This document shows positions 26,160 through 34,436 of a stretch of DNA of 64,000 nt, piece after piece. The notes below the pieces were generated by a model. The model did not search any database, was not told the DNA's origin, and worked only from the letters and a program-made list of their open reading frames with translations. The position numbers and the translations under genes were made by a program. Source of the stretch: Candidatus Uhrbacteria bacterium (GTDB lineage: Bacteria; Patescibacteriota; Patescibacteriia; 2-12-FULL-60-25); assembly GCA_008363075.1 (NCBI GenBank), contig RHKK01000005.1, positions 1 to 64,000 of the forward strand, given 5' to 3'. The first letter of the stretch is position 1. Each line of letters opens with the position of its first letter.

Positions 26160-26644
26160 AAAGACAAGCCGTAAAATCGGAAATCTCGAAATACGATTCC
26201 GTCGGATTCCGCGTCTTCGTCGGCGCGGTGATCGTTGCGGTGCTCGCCGTACTCGTCGCGGGCCTGTGGCTCGGCGGATCGCCCGCGCAGGAGCGCGCGC
26301 GGCGGCTCGACTCGGCGCGCGTTTCGGATTTGCAAAACGTCTCCAACGCGATCGACCAATATTACAATACGAACAACGCTCTACCGCCCGACCTCGACAC
26401 GCTCGCCCGTGCACGCGAGACGTATTTCATCGGGAACGTCGCCGACCCGGAAAGCGGCGAACCGTACGAATACGTGATCCGCGGGGCGAACACTTACGAT
26501 CTGTGCGCGACGTTCGCGACCGACAACCGCGATGAAGACTCGGTCCGCCCGCGCGAACCTTATCCGAGCTGGGAAGGCCGCTTTTGGCGGCACGGTCCGG
26601 AACGCACGTGCTTCACGATCACCGCCCGGACCTTCCCGAAATAA
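26156..26644 (+). CDS. Membrane-anchored pilin-like protein of unknown function
   Basis: The 162-residue protein has one N-terminal membrane helix (VFVGAVIVAVLAVLVAGLWL). An extracytoplasmic region follows that begins like a pseudopilin: RVSDLQNVSNAIDQYYNTNNALPPDLDTL, a pattern of helix, Y-x-x-N and proline seen after the transmembrane helix of type II/IV pilins. No GFxxxE cleavage motif is present, so it is not a classical pilin. It is coupled to the DUF5671 gene (ATGA). Confidence 0.6.
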   Translation: MKRQAVKSEISKYDSVGFRVFVGAVIVAVLAVLVAGLWLGGSPAQERARRLDSARVSDLQNVSNAIDQYYNTNNALPPDLDTLARARETYFIGNVADPESGEPYEYVIRGANTYDLCATFATDNRDEDSVRPREPYPSWEGRFWRHGPERTCFTITARTFPK

Positions 26645-26647
26645 CGT

Positions 26648-27094
26648 ATGAACGTCGATTACGCTTCCATCACCCTACCGAAGAAGGACCTGGAGGAACT
26701 GTACCGCGGTTTGGCGTTGCGCCATCTGATGGAAAACGAGATCCGGCGCGAAGAGGGATTGGAGGAGATCGAGGAACCCAGGGTCCTGCACGCGCTCGAA
26801 ACGGCGCTCAATCTCACCGACGCGGAAGCGGACGGGCTCTATCACCGAGCCGAAGACGAGCTTTGGGATTACGCCTGGTACGCGTACACCGACGAGTGGG
26901 CGTGGTTCCGCGCGCGGCAGGAGGTGCTCGACGAGCTCGGATCCAAACGGACGGGATTGACGCAAGAGGCGCTGGATCGCAAGACGGAAGACCGCTATCG
27001 CGAAAAGTTCGACGCGTACGTCGCGGAGATCGACATGCGCGAACCGGCGGCGGGTTCCAAAAAGAAGAAAGAGAAGAAGCGGGCACAGAAATGA
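26648..27094 (+). CDS. Charged protein of unknown function
   Basis: The 148-residue soluble protein is very acidic and helical in its core (LMENEIRREEGLEEIEEP; TDAEADGLYHRAEDELWDYAWY) with a lysine-rich tail (SKKKKEKKRAQK). It is tryptophan- and tyrosine-rich around residue 78. No family is recognised. It starts 3 bp after the preceding gene and is the last of the three-gene DUF5671 operon; a phrase repeat follows its stop. Confidence 0.6.
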   Translation: MNVDYASITLPKKDLEELYRGLALRHLMENEIRREEGLEEIEEPRVLHALETALNLTDAEADGLYHRAEDELWDYAWYAYTDEWAWFRARQEVLDELGSKRTGLTQEALDRKTEDRYREKFDAYVAEIDMREPAAGSKKKKEKKRAQK

Positions 27095-27164
27095 AGTGAA
27101 GTGTGAAACGTGAAGAGTGAAAGGTCTGACGCTTCACTCTACACTCTTCACTCTACACTTTTCT
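27095..27164. repeat. Phrase repeat (GAAGTGTGAA / TTCACTCTACACT units)
   Basis: Units such as GTGAAGAGTGAAAGG on the left and CACTCTACACTCTTCACTC on the right form an imperfect inverted repeat of short tandem phrases. The block ends just before an extended -10 box of the next gene. Confidence 0.65.
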
Positions 27165-27173
27165 TGTTATACT
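27165..27173 (+). promoter_or_regulatory. Extended -10 promoter of the GT28-like gene
   Basis: TGTTATACT (27165-27173) is an extended -10 element. The start point would fall at about 27180, immediately before the ATG at 27181, implying a leaderless mRNA. Confidence 0.5.
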
Positions 27174-27180
27174 TTTCCCG

Positions 27181-28521
27181 ATGGACTCGCACCGCCACCA
27201 AAATGCGTGGATCATTTCGGTCAACATGGGCTATGGCCATGCGCGTGCCGCGTATGGCTTGGAAGACCTTGCGCGTGGCGGCATCATCACCGCGAACGAC
27301 TATCCGGGCATCCCCTCCCGCGACCGAGAGTTATGGCGCAAATCCCGCGATGCGTACGAATTCATCTCACGACTACAACCGCTGCCCGGCATCGGCAAGA
27401 TTGCGTTCGGCGTGCTTGATTATCTCCAGAGCATTCCGGATTTTTACCCGCGACGCGACTTGAGCCAACCGACGCTCCAGCTAAAATACGTGTATCATCT
27501 CATCCGCCGGAAAAATCTCGGAAAGCATCTCATCGAAAAGCTTGCCAAGAAGCCGCTGCCCCTCGTGTCAACCTTTTTTAACGTCGGGTTCGCGGCCGAG
27601 GAACACGGCTATCCGGGAGACATCTATCTTGTGACGACGGATGCGGACGTCAGCCGCGCCTGGGTGCCGCTTGATCCGAAACGCAGCCGCATCAAGTACT
27701 TCGCCTCCAACGGCCGCGTGGTGGAACGCCTCAAACTCTACGGCGTACGGGTAGAAAACATCTTCCTGACGGGATTCCCACTCCCGAAAAAACTGATCGG
27801 CGGGCCGGAGGCGACGATCGTGAAGCGTGATCTCGCCGCTCGGATTTGCAACCTCGATCCGAACGGCATCTTCATCAAGAAGTACGAGAAAGTCCTGCTC
27901 GACGAGCTCGGACCGGAACTGTGCGAATTCAAAAAAAAGCATCCGCTCACGCTCACCTTCGCGGTCGGCGGCGCGGGGGCGCAGCGTGAACTCGGCATCG
28001 AGATCATCAAGGGCCTGCGATACCGCATCATGCAGGGCGCGATCCAGGTGAATCTCGAGGCCGGTATCCGTCCCGAAGTCGCGGCGTATTTCGAACGCGA
28101 GGTCCGGAAGCTTCGGCTGGGGAAGGCGCTCGGGAAAGGGATCCACATCCACGCGTATCCCGACCGCGGCAAATACTTCCGCGCATTGAACGACACGCTG
28201 CGCAAAACCGACATCCTGTGGACCAAGCCGAGCGAAATGTCCTTCTATTGCGGCATCGGCCTCCCGATCATCATGGCGCCGACGATCGGCTCGCAGGAGG
28301 ATTTTAACAAATTATGGCTCGAATCGGCCGTGAACGCGGGCACGTCGCAGCTTGACCCCGCTTACTGCGGCGAATGGTTGTTTGACTGGATCAACTCCGG
28401 CGGTCTCGCGAAATACGCCTGGAACGGCTACATCGAGGCGCCCACGCACGGCACCTATCGCATCGAAAGCGTCCTCACCGGCGAAAAGATGCCGGTCGCG
28501 GAATTGCCGCTCATTGTGTAG
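27181..28521 (+). CDS. MurG/MGDG-synthase-like (GT28-type) glycosyltransferase
   Basis: The 446-residue protein begins AWIISVNMGYGHARAA, which resembles the N-terminal glycine-loop of GT-B diacylglycerol glucosyl/galactosyl transferases. It has a second Rossmann region at LTFAVGGAGAQRELG and a late acceptor/donor segment WTKPSEMSFYCGIGLPIIMAPTIGSQEDFN. This is like the donor-site GG...P motif of the family but longer. A membrane glycolipid or wall-precursor role is plausible; the exact reaction is unknown. It has its own promoter and probably a leaderless message. Confidence 0.6.
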   Translation: MDSHRHQNAWIISVNMGYGHARAAYGLEDLARGGIITANDYPGIPSRDRELWRKSRDAYEFISRLQPLPGIGKIAFGVLDYLQSIPDFYPRRDLSQPTLQLKYVYHLIRRKNLGKHLIEKLAKKPLPLVSTFFNVGFAAEEHGYPGDIYLVTTDADVSRAWVPLDPKRSRIKYFASNGRVVERLKLYGVRVENIFLTGFPLPKKLIGGPEATIVKRDLAARICNLDPNGIFIKKYEKVLLDELGPELCEFKKKHPLTLTFAVGGAGAQRELGIEIIKGLRYRIMQGAIQVNLEAGIRPEVAAYFEREVRKLRLGKALGKGIHIHAYPDRGKYFRALNDTLRKTDILWTKPSEMSFYCGIGLPIIMAPTIGSQEDFNKLWLESAVNAGTSQLDPAYCGEWLFDWINSGGLAKYAWNGYIEAPTHGTYRIESVLTGEKMPVAELPLIV

Positions 28522-28537
28522 TGACCAGTTACTTGCC

Positions 28538-28798
28538 CTATTTTCCGTACAGCGGAAGTTCTGATTCCGCGGATGCGCCGTTATTAACCCACGCACTTAC
28601 GAGGCCGCTGACGTTCGACGTGCCCGTCAAATCCGGCATGAGCCAACCGAGCAAAAAGGCGGACGCGATGAACAGCACGATAAATCCACCGACGATACCG
28701 AAAAACACCTCATCGGCTTCGGCGATTTCAAAAATAAGCGTGTAGATGAGAATCGCAACCACCAAAAGCGCGATGGCGATAATCAATGCCAAAATCAT
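28538..28798 (-). CDS. Small two-helix membrane protein
   Basis: The 86-residue protein has two membrane helices (residues 2-25 and 33-55), with EIAEADE between them and a Gly/Ser/Asn-rich C-terminal end. No family is recognised. It stands alone on the minus strand between the glycosyltransferase gene and a 34-bp palindrome. Confidence 0.6.
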   Translation of the reverse strand: MILALIIAIALLVVAILIYTLIFEIAEADEVFFGIVGGFIVLFIASAFLLGWLMPDLTGTSNVSGLVSAWVNNGASAESELPLYGK

Positions 28799-28850
28799 AG
28801 GGAATCAACGGTTTCTCGATCGTAAGATCGAAATAAAGAAATGTCAACCT

Positions 28851-28884
28851 GTCGTAGGGGCAAGGCGCGCCTTGCCCCTACGAC
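28851..28884. repeat. Family C perfect palindrome, copy 1
   Basis: GTCGTAGGGGCAAGGCG and its exact reverse complement form a 34-bp perfect palindrome. The right arm carries the TAG stop codon of the M29-like gene. Confidence 0.9.
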
Positions 28885-29951
28885 ATCAAAAATCGTCCGT
28901 CTTCATATACCGTCTTCCCATCCGCCGTGATCCGATCCACGGCCGGAAAGATGTCGATATGATACTTGGTGTGATGCGGGATGAACCCCGGTTTTTTGTA
29001 CACGCCATGCTTTTCGCCGAGCGAAAGGTGCAGGCCGTACACGCGTTCGAATGCCGTGATGTCGTTGAGCGGTTTCTCGCGCGAGATGGCGCGGTTCAAT
29101 CCGAGACCGAATTCGCGCACAAGCGGTCGCTCGTCCGCCTTGATCTTTGCGATGACGTCGACGAAGGCCTGCGGCGCATCCGGACCGGGCGCAATGAGGC
29201 CGTCACGGACAATGGCCGTGAACGGCGGGTCGTAAAAACGGACGAGAAAATCGTCGTCGGCAAAGGCGTAGATTTTCAGCTCGCCGTTCACCTTTGACAA
29301 ATCACGCGCCTCGGTAAACACCTCGCCGATCGGAAACGTGCCGCCGACATTTTCCATGCCCGTATAGTCGCCGATATTGAGCTTGGCCGGCTCCATCCCG
29401 CCTTCCCACGTGAGGACGGAATCGCCGCATTCGACGCGCACAGTCGAAACTTCATCAAGCATCCATTTCAACGCGCGGCCCGTCTCCCCGTCCGCGTCCG
29501 GATCGAAGGCGAGCGCGTCGATCCAGGTCGCCCATTGCGCTTCCGGCATCCGCGCGAGATGCACGTGTTCGATCGTCTTAAGCTTGCGCGCGAATAGTTC
29601 GAGGCGGATGCGGAACTCGTTCAGACGAAAGCTAGTCGATTGGACAAGCGCGACCACGTCGCCGGGCTTGAGCGCGTCGATGTTTGCCAGGGTGAAGGGC
29701 TGATCGGATGCATCGAAGTCGATGAATACCGCGTCTGGCGCGGCTTCGCGATACGCGTCCGCCATGACCGACGCGAGGCCGGACTGCCGGTCATACACGA
29801 CCAACACGCGCGCGTCCGGCACACGCTTGATGGAATTCGTGAGGATGCGGCGGATGTGTCCGGCCGCGATGGAAACCAATGGATTCACGGCCGCAAGATC
29901 GCATGTTTTGGGGAAAAAGAAAAGACCCAGATGGGTCAGGCCGTCAGACAC
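28878..29951 (-). CDS. M29-like aminopeptidase-family protein
   Basis: The 357-residue protein resembles M29 (AmpS/aminopeptidase T) metallopeptidases. The family metal ligands have likely equivalents: Glu in FPIGEVFTEA, Glu in VREFGLGLN, His in LHLSLGEKHG and the HxD pair in KYHIDIF. The fold is shared with 2,5-dihydroxypyridine dioxygenases, so peptidase activity is probable but not certain. Its 5' end overlaps pyrF by 16 bp. Its last two residues (Met-Ser) and the stop codon lie in a family C palindrome. Confidence 0.65.
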   Translation of the reverse strand: MSDGLTHLGLFFFPKTCDLAAVNPLVSIAAGHIRRILTNSIKRVPDARVLVVYDRQSGLASVMADAYREAAPDAVFIDFDASDQPFTLANIDALKPGDVVALVQSTSFRLNEFRIRLELFARKLKTIEHVHLARMPEAQWATWIDALAFDPDADGETGRALKWMLDEVSTVRVECGDSVLTWEGGMEPAKLNIGDYTGMENVGGTFPIGEVFTEARDLSKVNGELKIYAFADDDFLVRFYDPPFTAIVRDGLIAPGPDAPQAFVDVIAKIKADERPLVREFGLGLNRAISREKPLNDITAFERVYGLHLSLGEKHGVYKKPGFIPHHTKYHIDIFPAVDRITADGKTVYEDGRFLMS

Positions 29952-30796
29952 GCCGTGATCTGGTCGTGCAGCTTCTGCGTCTCGCGGCGGGCGGCCTCGG
30001 CGAAGTCCTCGCCGCTCGAGGCGTAGAGGATGCCGCGCGACGAGTTGATGATCATGCCGCGACCTTGGGAGTCGCGGCCGGCCTTCACGGCCGCCTCGAG
30101 ATCGCCGCCCTGCGCCCCGATGCCGGGGATCAGGATCGGCATGTCGCCGACGATCCGGCGAACCTCAGCGAGCTCGGACGGGTAGGTCGCACCGACCACG
30201 ACCGCGCAATTACCCTTCGTGTTCCACGCTCGCGCGACCTGTCGCGCTACATACACGTAGAGTGGTCCATCGCGAGTGGTCAGCATGTCCTGGAACTCCC
30301 CCGCGCCGGGATTCGACGTGCGGCAGAGCACGATCACGCCCTTGTCGGCGCGATCGAGGAACGGCTTCATCGCCTCGGCGCCGAGATACGGATGCACCGT
30401 GATCGCATCGGCCTGCAGGTCGTCGAAGGCGCTCTTCGCGTAGCCTGCGTTGGTGTTCCCGATGTCCGCGCGCTTTGCGTCGTAGATCACGGGCACGTCC
30501 GGCGCGTAGTGACGGATGTGGTACAACGTCCACGCGAGCGCCTCGATCCCGGCCGCGCCGTACGCCTCGTAGAACGCGGCGTTCGGCTTGTACGCGCAGA
30601 CGAGGTCCTTAGTCATGTCCACGATCGCGATGTTGAACGCGGCGATCGTGGCGGTTCTCTCGTCGATGTCCCTCGAACGCAGGTGCGTCGGGATCGTCAC
30701 GGACTTCGGGAGCTTCTCCAGCACCGGATCGAGCCCCACGCACACGAACTTGCCCTCGGCCCACTTGGCCTCGAGCATCTGCATGAAATGTCTCAA
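29936..30796 (-). CDS. pyrF: Orotidine 5'-phosphate decarboxylase (type 2)
   Basis: It catalyses OMP to UMP, the last step of pyrimidine synthesis. The 286-residue protein has the type 2 signature VIYDAKRADIGNT and the downstream PGIGAQGGD and NSSRGILYAS phosphate-binding segments. The start is most likely the TTG at 30796: AGGAGG is spaced six bases before it, and this leader is nearly the same as that of the phosphatase gene at 43519. The ATG at 30784 is the alternative. No other pyrimidine gene is in the window. Confidence 0.92.
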   Translation of the reverse strand: MRHFMQMLEAKWAEGKFVCVGLDPVLEKLPKSVTIPTHLRSRDIDERTATIAAFNIAIVDMTKDLVCAYKPNAAFYEAYGAAGIEALAWTLYHIRHYAPDVPVIYDAKRADIGNTNAGYAKSAFDDLQADAITVHPYLGAEAMKPFLDRADKGVIVLCRTSNPGAGEFQDMLTTRDGPLYVYVARQVARAWNTKGNCAVVVGATYPSELAEVRRIVGDMPILIPGIGAQGGDLEAAVKAGRDSQGRGMIINSSRGILYASSGEDFAEAARRETQKLHDQITACLTA

Positions 30797-30851
30797 AGAG
30801 CACCTCCTTATGTGCGGAGGCAACCTTTACAGAATACGCCTTTTTTATCAA
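30797..30851 (-). promoter_or_regulatory. pyrF leader: possible promoter and strong SD before TTG
   Basis: TTGATA (30846-30851) overlaps the stop codon of the upstream gene. A weak TAAAGG (30824-30829) follows at 16 bp, then CCGCACATAAGGAGGTGC just before the TTG start. Similar blocks in the same order occur at 43464-43518. Confidence 0.45.
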
Positions 30852-32107
30852 GGCGCCGGAGGCATAATGCGATACACAAGCCCCGCCTTGTCATCCGTCA
30901 CGTACAACGCGCCATCAGAACCGAAGGTCAGGTCCGCCGGACGTCCGAGCACACCTTGGTCGGACAACCAACCGGAGACGAAGTCTTCATCACGCACGAC
31001 GTTCCCATTCTCACCCAGCACGAACCGGCGAATCACATATCCGGTCGGCTCGGAACGATTCCACGAACCGTGATACGCAACGAGCAGGTTCCCGACGTAC
31101 TCCTCCGGCCACCCTGCATCCTTCGGGACAAAGGCGAGTCCAAGCGGCGCGCTATGCGCCGGCAGGTCGATATGGCTCGGCGTCTCAAACGGCTCCATGC
31201 ACGGATTGCGGATATACGTGTTCTTGTCGAAGACCGTGTCGTGGACGTTCTTACCGTAACAAATCGGCCACCCGTAATTCTTCCCCTCTTCGATGATGTT
31301 GATCTCGTCCGGCGGCAAATCGTCACCGAGAAAATCGCGTCCCATTTCCGTCGCCCAGATTTCGCCGTCCGGCGCGACTTCGAGGAAAACGGAGTTGCGC
31401 AAACCCGTCGCGTACGGCTGCATGTCGGTGCCGTCCGTCAGCACGGATTGGATGGAACCGCGGCGCGCATCCTCTTCGCGGCACACGTCGCACGATGAAC
31501 CGATGCTGATGAGGATACGCTCTTCCTCTTTGCCGGCACGCGCGAACTCGATACTCTTCGTGGTATGGCGCCCGCCGGTCGGCAGGACCGTCATCACGCG
31601 ATGCGAGTCCGCGCGGGTCAGGTCCTCATTCAGACGCATCCGGCTCAAGGCATCCGTCTCGGCCACGAGCAGGTCGTACCCGTCCCTCGGATAGAACAGG
31701 AAATCGTGCGGCCGGTTCAGGTTCGATGCAACCGTGACGCGCTCCTCGGACACGCCGTCACCGTCGGCATCCGGCAAGAGCGAGATCCGACCCGCGTTCG
31801 GCTCGGCCACCATCACGCTCCCGTTCGGCGCGATGCGAATCGAGCGCGGCGATTCTAGGTTCTTCGCAAACAGGTTGATGGAAAATCCGCGCGGCAACAC
31901 GAGCGGCATCCCCGTCTCGTTTTTGCCGAGCGGCGTTCCTCCGTCTCCCGTTGAGGTGACCGGTTGCTCGGGAATCACCTTCGAGAGGTCGATCGACGGT
32001 TGGCTCAAAATGGGGATAAATCCTCGATACGGCCATGCGATGATGAGAAGTCCGAGGATGATCGCCAGCACGAGCCCGGCGATGATCCCGTAGCGACGAG
32101 TGTTCAT
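30848..32107 (-). CDS. Membrane-anchored PQQ-type sugar/sorbosone dehydrogenase-like beta-propeller
   Basis: The 419-residue protein has an N-terminal membrane helix (YGIIAGLVLAIILGLLIIAWPY), then a six-bladed propeller like soluble glucose or sorbosone dehydrogenases. Landmarks are GFSINLFAKNLESPRSIRIAPNGSV, the His-containing GGRHTTKSIEFA, NSVFLEVAPDGEIWATEMGRD, YHGSWNRSEPTGY and GRPADLTFGSDGALYVTDD. It should act outside the membrane on a sugar or aldehyde, but PQQ supply is unknown in such small genomes, so it may be a binding protein. Its stop codon lies within the possible -35 of pyrF. Confidence 0.75.
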   Translation of the reverse strand: MNTRRYGIIAGLVLAIILGLLIIAWPYRGFIPILSQPSIDLSKVIPEQPVTSTGDGGTPLGKNETGMPLVLPRGFSINLFAKNLESPRSIRIAPNGSVMVAEPNAGRISLLPDADGDGVSEERVTVASNLNRPHDFLFYPRDGYDLLVAETDALSRMRLNEDLTRADSHRVMTVLPTGGRHTTKSIEFARAGKEEERILISIGSSCDVCREEDARRGSIQSVLTDGTDMQPYATGLRNSVFLEVAPDGEIWATEMGRDFLGDDLPPDEINIIEEGKNYGWPICYGKNVHDTVFDKNTYIRNPCMEPFETPSHIDLPAHSAPLGLAFVPKDAGWPEEYVGNLLVAYHGSWNRSEPTGYVIRRFVLGENGNVVRDEDFVSGWLSDQGVLGRPADLTFGSDGALYVTDDKAGLVYRIMPPAP

Positions 32108-32128
32108 ACGGATACATCGTAGCAACGC

Positions 32129-32157
32129 AAAACCCCGCCGAAAAGGCGGGGGTTTTT
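32129..32157. terminator. Bidirectional terminator
   Basis: A CCCCGCC/GGCGGGG stem is flanked by AAAA and TTTTT; it can stop minus-strand transcription coming from tRNA-Val. Confidence 0.8.
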
Positions 32158-32165
32158 GAGGCCCT

Positions 32166-32267
32166 GCCACGTGAACGACAGCGGTACGGGGGCCACGTAA
32201 AATCCTCGCTGCTGCTCGGATCACGTGGCACGTAAAAACGACAGCGCTAGGCTGTCGTTTTTACGTG
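32166..32267 (-). repeat. tRNA-Val trailer with repeated CACGTAAA boxes and hairpin
   Basis: After the CCA end comes a perfect 17-bp hairpin (32229-32245 with 32251-32267) containing GTTTTTACGTG. Then come GCCACGTG, TTTACGTGGCC and TTCACGTGGCA boxes spaced by about 20 and 15 bases. Order and spacing match the tRNA-Gln trailer at 13591-13695, while the spacer sequences differ. Confidence 0.65.
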
Positions 32268-32342
32268 GTGGACGTTGCAGGATTCGAACCTGCGACCTCA
32301 CCGATGTGAACGGTGCGCTCTAACCAACTGAGCTAAACGTCC
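32266..32342 (-). tRNA. tRNA-Val (anticodon CAC)
   Basis: The acceptor stem is GGACGTT/AACGTCC, the D-arm is AGCTCAGTTGGTTAGAGC, the anticodon stem CACCG/CGGTG has loop TTCACAT, the T-loop is TTCGAAT, and the CCA is encoded. Confidence 0.95.
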
Positions 32343-32386
32343 AAAGTGGTCTGATAGTATGGAATAACCTACAATTTGGCAAGGCT

Positions 32387-33367
32387 ATGGGCAAAACCCT
32401 CGGCATGTGGATTTCCGGCGCCGCGCAGGCGCTGGAAGCGATAGCGGAAGACCGCGAACAGGCCTGGATCGAAGCTAGGCGCCTCGCGGCATTCGGTTTG
32501 AAAAAACCCGAATCCTGGCTGGTCGCGCATGCCGACCAAGTCCTGATGGCAAACCGGCTCAAAGCGCTGGACGCCTTGCTCAAACGTCGGCTCAAACGCG
32601 AGCCTATGGAATATCTCCTCGGTTCGGCCGTTTTCTTCGGCCGGGAATTCGCCGTCGACAAGCGCGTCCTGATTCCGCGCCCGGAGACCGAGGATCTTGT
32701 CGTCGAAGCGTTGAAGGATATCCGGCCGGGCGATCTCGTTGTGGAGATCGGAACCGGGTCGGGCGCGATTGCCGTGAGCGTCGCGACCGAGCGCCCGGAC
32801 GTCACGGTGTTCGCAAGCGATACCGACGCGGCCGCGCTCTCGGTCGCAAGAAAAAACGCGCGGCGCCTCGCGCCGGGACGCATCCGCTTCTTCCACGGAT
32901 CGCTGTTCCATCCCGCACTGATCCGTGCGATGCGCACCGTAGGGGCAAGGCGCGCCTTGCCCCTACGCATCCACATCCTCGCCAATCTTCCTTATCTCCC
33001 CGCTTCCGACCGCAAAACCATGCCCGCTTCGGTCATCAGATACGAACCCGCCAAAGCGCTCTTCGCGAAAGATGATGGGATGGAACTGAATAAGAGACTG
33101 TTGGAGCAAGTCGCCTCATTGATCCATCCCGACCGAGGAGCGAAGCGACGAGCGGAGGGATCGCTTCGAAGGGATCCCTCGGCTCCGCTCGGGATGACAT
33201 GCGCGGTTCTATTGGAATTCGATCCGCCGCAATCCAAAAAGCTCTCCGCGTTTGCGAAGAGCCTGATACCGGATGCCGACGTTTCGATCATCCGCGACCG
33301 CTGCGGCCGCGAACGCCTCTTGCGTGTCAGCCTTCAAACCCGCCGAAAATCGCGTCATGCGTCGTGA
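32387..33367 (+). CDS. prmC: Peptide chain release factor methyltransferase with two in-frame repeat insertions
   Basis: PrmC (HemK) methylates the Gln of the GGQ motif in release factors. The 326-residue protein has the helical N-terminal domain, the PRPETEDLV segment (98-106), SAM motif VVEIGTGSGAIAV (118-130) and the catalytic motif as NLPY (200-203), where NPPY is usual. Two stretches are foreign: residues about 185-194 (VGARRALPLR) are encoded by a family C palindrome, and about 246-270 by a family A repeat. Both keep the frame. The first lies directly before the catalytic strand, so activity should be tested. It converges with the DUF3048 gene and overlaps it by 41 bp. Confidence 0.9.
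   Translation: MGKTLGMWISGAAQALEAIAEDREQAWIEARRLAAFGLKKPESWLVAHADQVLMANRLKALDALLKRRLKREPMEYLLGSAVFFGREFAVDKRVLIPRPETEDLVVEALKDIRPGDLVVEIGTGSGAIAVSVATERPDVTVFASDTDAAALSVARKNARRLAPGRIRFFHGSLFHPALIRAMRTVGARRALPLRIHILANLPYLPASDRKTMPASVIRYEPAKALFAKDDGMELNKRLLEQVASLIHPDRGAKRRAEGSLRRDPSAPLGMTCAVLLEFDPPQSKKLSAFAKSLIPDADVSIIRDRCGRERLLRVSLQTRRKSRHAS
32938..32967. repeat. Family C perfect palindrome, copy 2 (inside prmC)
   Basis: This 30-bp perfect palindrome (CGTAGGGGCAAGGCG plus its complement) is identical to the core of 28851-28884. Its length is exactly ten codons. Confidence 0.9.
33123..33198. repeat. Family A palindromic repeat, copy 4 (inside prmC)
   Basis: It shares 57 identical bases with the copy at 24256-24312 and ends CGCTCGGGATGAC. 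It is translated in frame as PrmC residues about 246-270. Confidence 0.9.
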
Positions 33368-34421
33368 CGTGGATCCACGTCCGACCGCGCGTGAACAGAA
33401 ATTCGGACCCGTCGCCGGCTTCGAATTTCACTGGTTTGCCCGGCGCGCGGCTCCAGCGCAGGATGAACTTTTTTCCGTCGCGATAGGCCACCGCCTCGCC
33501 GCTGCCGGTCGTTCGAATGCGCAACCGGCCGACCTCGTCGAGCACCTGCTCTTCCGTTTTGATGACGATCACGTTTTCGGATTCGATCGGCAAGCCGTCA
33601 CGATCAAGCTGCGGACGCCCGGCCTGGCTGCGGACATAGACGCCACGAACGCGGTCGTACGCCCACGAAACGCTGAACGAACCGCCGTACGGCACGCTGA
33701 TGGAATCGACGTCGCCGCGGTCCGTGGATGAAGCCGCATCGATAAAATGCCACGCCTCGACCGCACGCGTCGTGGTCGCGTTCTTACGCTCGAGTACCGC
33801 GTCCATGCGCTCCTTGTCCGTGTAGGTGTTGTGCGGGGCCGCGCGGCGGCGGTCGCGCCAAAACGAGGCGCCATACGCGAATTCGTTCACGTCCACGAAC
33901 CCGTCGAGCGACTTGATCAGGTCGAGCGCTTCCGGACTGCCGCCGACGTGAAACAGCGACGCGTTCCAGCCGCGCGCCCATTCCACGTAATACGGACGCG
34001 CGCTGCGAACGGGGCCCACCTCATCGAGCGTCGTCGTCGCGTCATAGAACGCGAGGAAACGCGTGATCCCTCCTTCCACCGGCGCCTCGATCACGAGGCT
34101 CGCGGCCGCGAGGCCGGAGACCGGGCGCGCGTCCGGATGGTTCTCGACGATCACGGCGCGCGGCGCGTACGCCTCCTCCCCGGCAGGTACGAACACGCCG
34201 TCCAAATAGCGCGGCACGAGGTCGCCCACGACGACCTCCCGCTTTTCCTCGTCCGGCCCGTTAGCCACCGCCGGCGTGGAACGCAGGCCGCCCGCGATCA
34301 CATACCAAAAGAGGCCGATGGAAACCGCAAGCAACAAAACGGCTCCGCCGACGAGCGGCCAGCGGAACCGTTTGGCGTGAGACATGACGAGTGCCTGCGC
34401 CTTGGCAAGCCAAGTTTGCAT
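33327..34421 (-). CDS. DUF3048 (YerB-like) membrane-anchored protein
   Basis: The 364-residue protein has an N-terminal membrane helix (about residues 22-43) and a large outer domain of the DUF3048 family: RAVIVENHPDARPVSGLAAASLVIEAPVEGGITRFLAFY, then VGPVRSARPYYVEWA and FWRDRRRAAPHNTYTD. The function of the family is unknown; members occur on Gram-positive and CPR surfaces. The C-terminal RGRTWIHVT strand is usual. Its 3' end overlaps prmC. Confidence 0.85.
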   Translation of the reverse strand: MQTWLAKAQALVMSHAKRFRWPLVGGAVLLLAVSIGLFWYVIAGGLRSTPAVANGPDEEKREVVVGDLVPRYLDGVFVPAGEEAYAPRAVIVENHPDARPVSGLAAASLVIEAPVEGGITRFLAFYDATTTLDEVGPVRSARPYYVEWARGWNASLFHVGGSPEALDLIKSLDGFVDVNEFAYGASFWRDRRRAAPHNTYTDKERMDAVLERKNATTTRAVEAWHFIDAASSTDRGDVDSISVPYGGSFSVSWAYDRVRGVYVRSQAGRPQLDRDGLPIESENVIVIKTEEQVLDEVGRLRIRTTGSGEAVAYRDGKKFILRWSRAPGKPVKFEAGDGSEFLFTRGRTWIHVTTHDAIFGGFEG

Positions 34422-34436
34422 GACTCCAGTGTACTC

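Noticed and set aside
29879-31498. Long open frame opposite the M29-like gene, pyrF and the dehydrogenase
   Set aside because: It is antisense to three well-supported genes in GC-rich DNA and has arginine/histidine-rich composition with no motif.
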